Of a stretch of DNA of 32,616 nt, positions 32,155 through 32,616 are shown piece after piece. Positions within the stretch are counted from its first letter, which is position 1, and each line of letters opens with the position of its first letter. The notes beneath the pieces were generated by a model that ran no database searches, was not told the DNA's origin, and worked only from the letters and a program-made list of their open reading frames with translations. Source of the DNA: Planctomycetota bacterium (GTDB lineage: Bacteria > Planctomycetota > JAMOSO01); contig JAMOSO010000047.1 in NCBI GenBank assembly GCA_027063065.1, positions 1 through 32,616 of the forward strand, read 5' to 3'. Made by a program: the position numbers and the translations under genes.

Positions 32155-32616
32155 ATGCGTTCAACTCATATTTTATCATCTTTGGGCAATATGTTGGTAG
32201 TCTTTGGGATATGCCTATTTGTACCGTGTCTTTTTGCATTTGGATACCAAGAAGAGCGTGCTTATATGTATTTAATAAACATTGCTGGCTGTTTAATTAT
32301 TGGCGGACTATTAAAATTATGCAAAAGAGGCAGCTTTGAACTAACCACAGCTGAAAGCTTTGCCGTAGTGTCAGGTTCATGGTTGGCTTGTTCTTTTTTA
32401 GGTTCGTTGCCCTATGTAATGATTTTACATATAGGTTTAAGTGATGCTTTTTTTGAAACCATGTCAGGGCTAACGACAACTGGCGCATCTATTTTTAGCG
32501 ATATTGATGCCCTCCCAAAAAGCATTCTAATGTGGCGGGCTTTAACACAATGGCTTGGTGGTATGGGTATTATAGTCTTAATGTTAGCTATTTTTCCTAT
32601 GTTAGGTTCTGCCGCT
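32155..32616 (+). CDS. trkH: TrkH/KtrB-type potassium uptake protein, N-terminal part (runs off the window)
   Basis: Inner membrane subunit of a K+ uptake system. The 154 visible codons start MRSTHILSSLGNMLVVFGI. Hydrophobic helices alternate with short loops, with the first pore-loop filter MSGLTTTGASIFSDIDALP, then MWRALTQWLGGMGIIVLML, a TrkH hallmark. About one third of a roughly 480-residue protein is present. It needs a TrkA-type regulatory subunit, which is not in view. It is transcribed divergently from the PilZ-like/HATPase gene. Confidence 0.93.
   Translation, partial: MRSTHILSSLGNMLVVFGICLFVPCLFAFGYQEERAYMYLINIAGCLIIGGLLKLCKRGSFELTTAESFAVVSGSWLACSFLGSLPYVMILHIGLSDAFFETMSGLTTTGASIFSDIDALPKSILMWRALTQWLGGMGIIVLMLAIFPMLGSAA

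Overview
This is a low-GC window from a Gram-negative-type bacterium. It carries about 30 tightly packed genes, nearly all housekeeping or regulatory. Gram-negative character is supported by an LpxH-type lipid A hydrolase, a fused System II cytochrome c assembly protein and many membrane or exported proteins. Several traits resemble the Planctomycetes-Verrucomicrobia-Lentisphaerota (PVC) group: an FHA-Ser/Thr kinase with a long extracytoplasmic tail, stacked ECF sigma/anti-sigma pairs, a conserved exported protein beside the cytochrome c assembly gene, and a prepilin-like C-terminal module. I infer a Lentisphaerota-like organism, with modest confidence. The standard code fits: TAA, TAG and TGA all end genes.

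Layout. 1-771 (-) is the N-terminal part of a transketolase. 1118-2215 (+) is a dihydroorotate dehydrogenase. 2189-11960 (-) is a long co-directional block read from 11960 downward: ECF sigma, zinc-finger anti-sigma, second ECF sigma, second membrane anti-sigma, a 670-690 aa membrane protein, a galactokinase-family kinase, an exported protein, the ResB-CcsA fusion and a small lipoprotein. 12046-17823 (+) encodes phospholipid synthesis (pgsA), the FHA-kinase, hisB, proB and an RpoD-like sigma factor. 17793-25544 (-) encodes a radical SAM protein of the spore photoproduct lyase type, an SLC12-type transporter, pdxB, an uncharacterised membrane protein, aroB and dprA. 25545-26424 is a gene-free scar holding an internally deleted, frameshifted IS66 element. 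26425-27431 (+) holds an HspQ/YccV-like protein and ispF. 27408-32044 (-) encodes, from 32044 downward, a PilZ-like/HATPase protein, a STAS protein, a TrmH-type methyltransferase, LpxH, a DUF2225-like exported protein and an HU/IHF protein. 32155-32616 (+) starts a TrkH potassium transporter.

Gene organisation is compact. Six gene junctions are 1-nt TAATG overlaps, and all three convergent gene pairs overlap at their 3' ends. At four gene starts a perfect TATAAT lies 6-7 nt before the ATG, which suggests leaderless mRNAs; other genes have clear GGAG-type ribosome sites. I saw no tRNA, rRNA or CRISPR array.

I did not find a self-evident new defence or biosynthetic system. The best leads are: a possible RNA switch in front of the cytochrome c assembly operon, where a hairpin arm can pair with either its partner or the Shine-Dalgarno sequence; the double ECF/anti-ECF array leading into an uncharacterised membrane protein; the PilZ-like/HATPase plus STAS partner-switching pair; a perfect 10-bp hairpin at the ispF/HU convergent junction; and the leaderless-promoter pattern.
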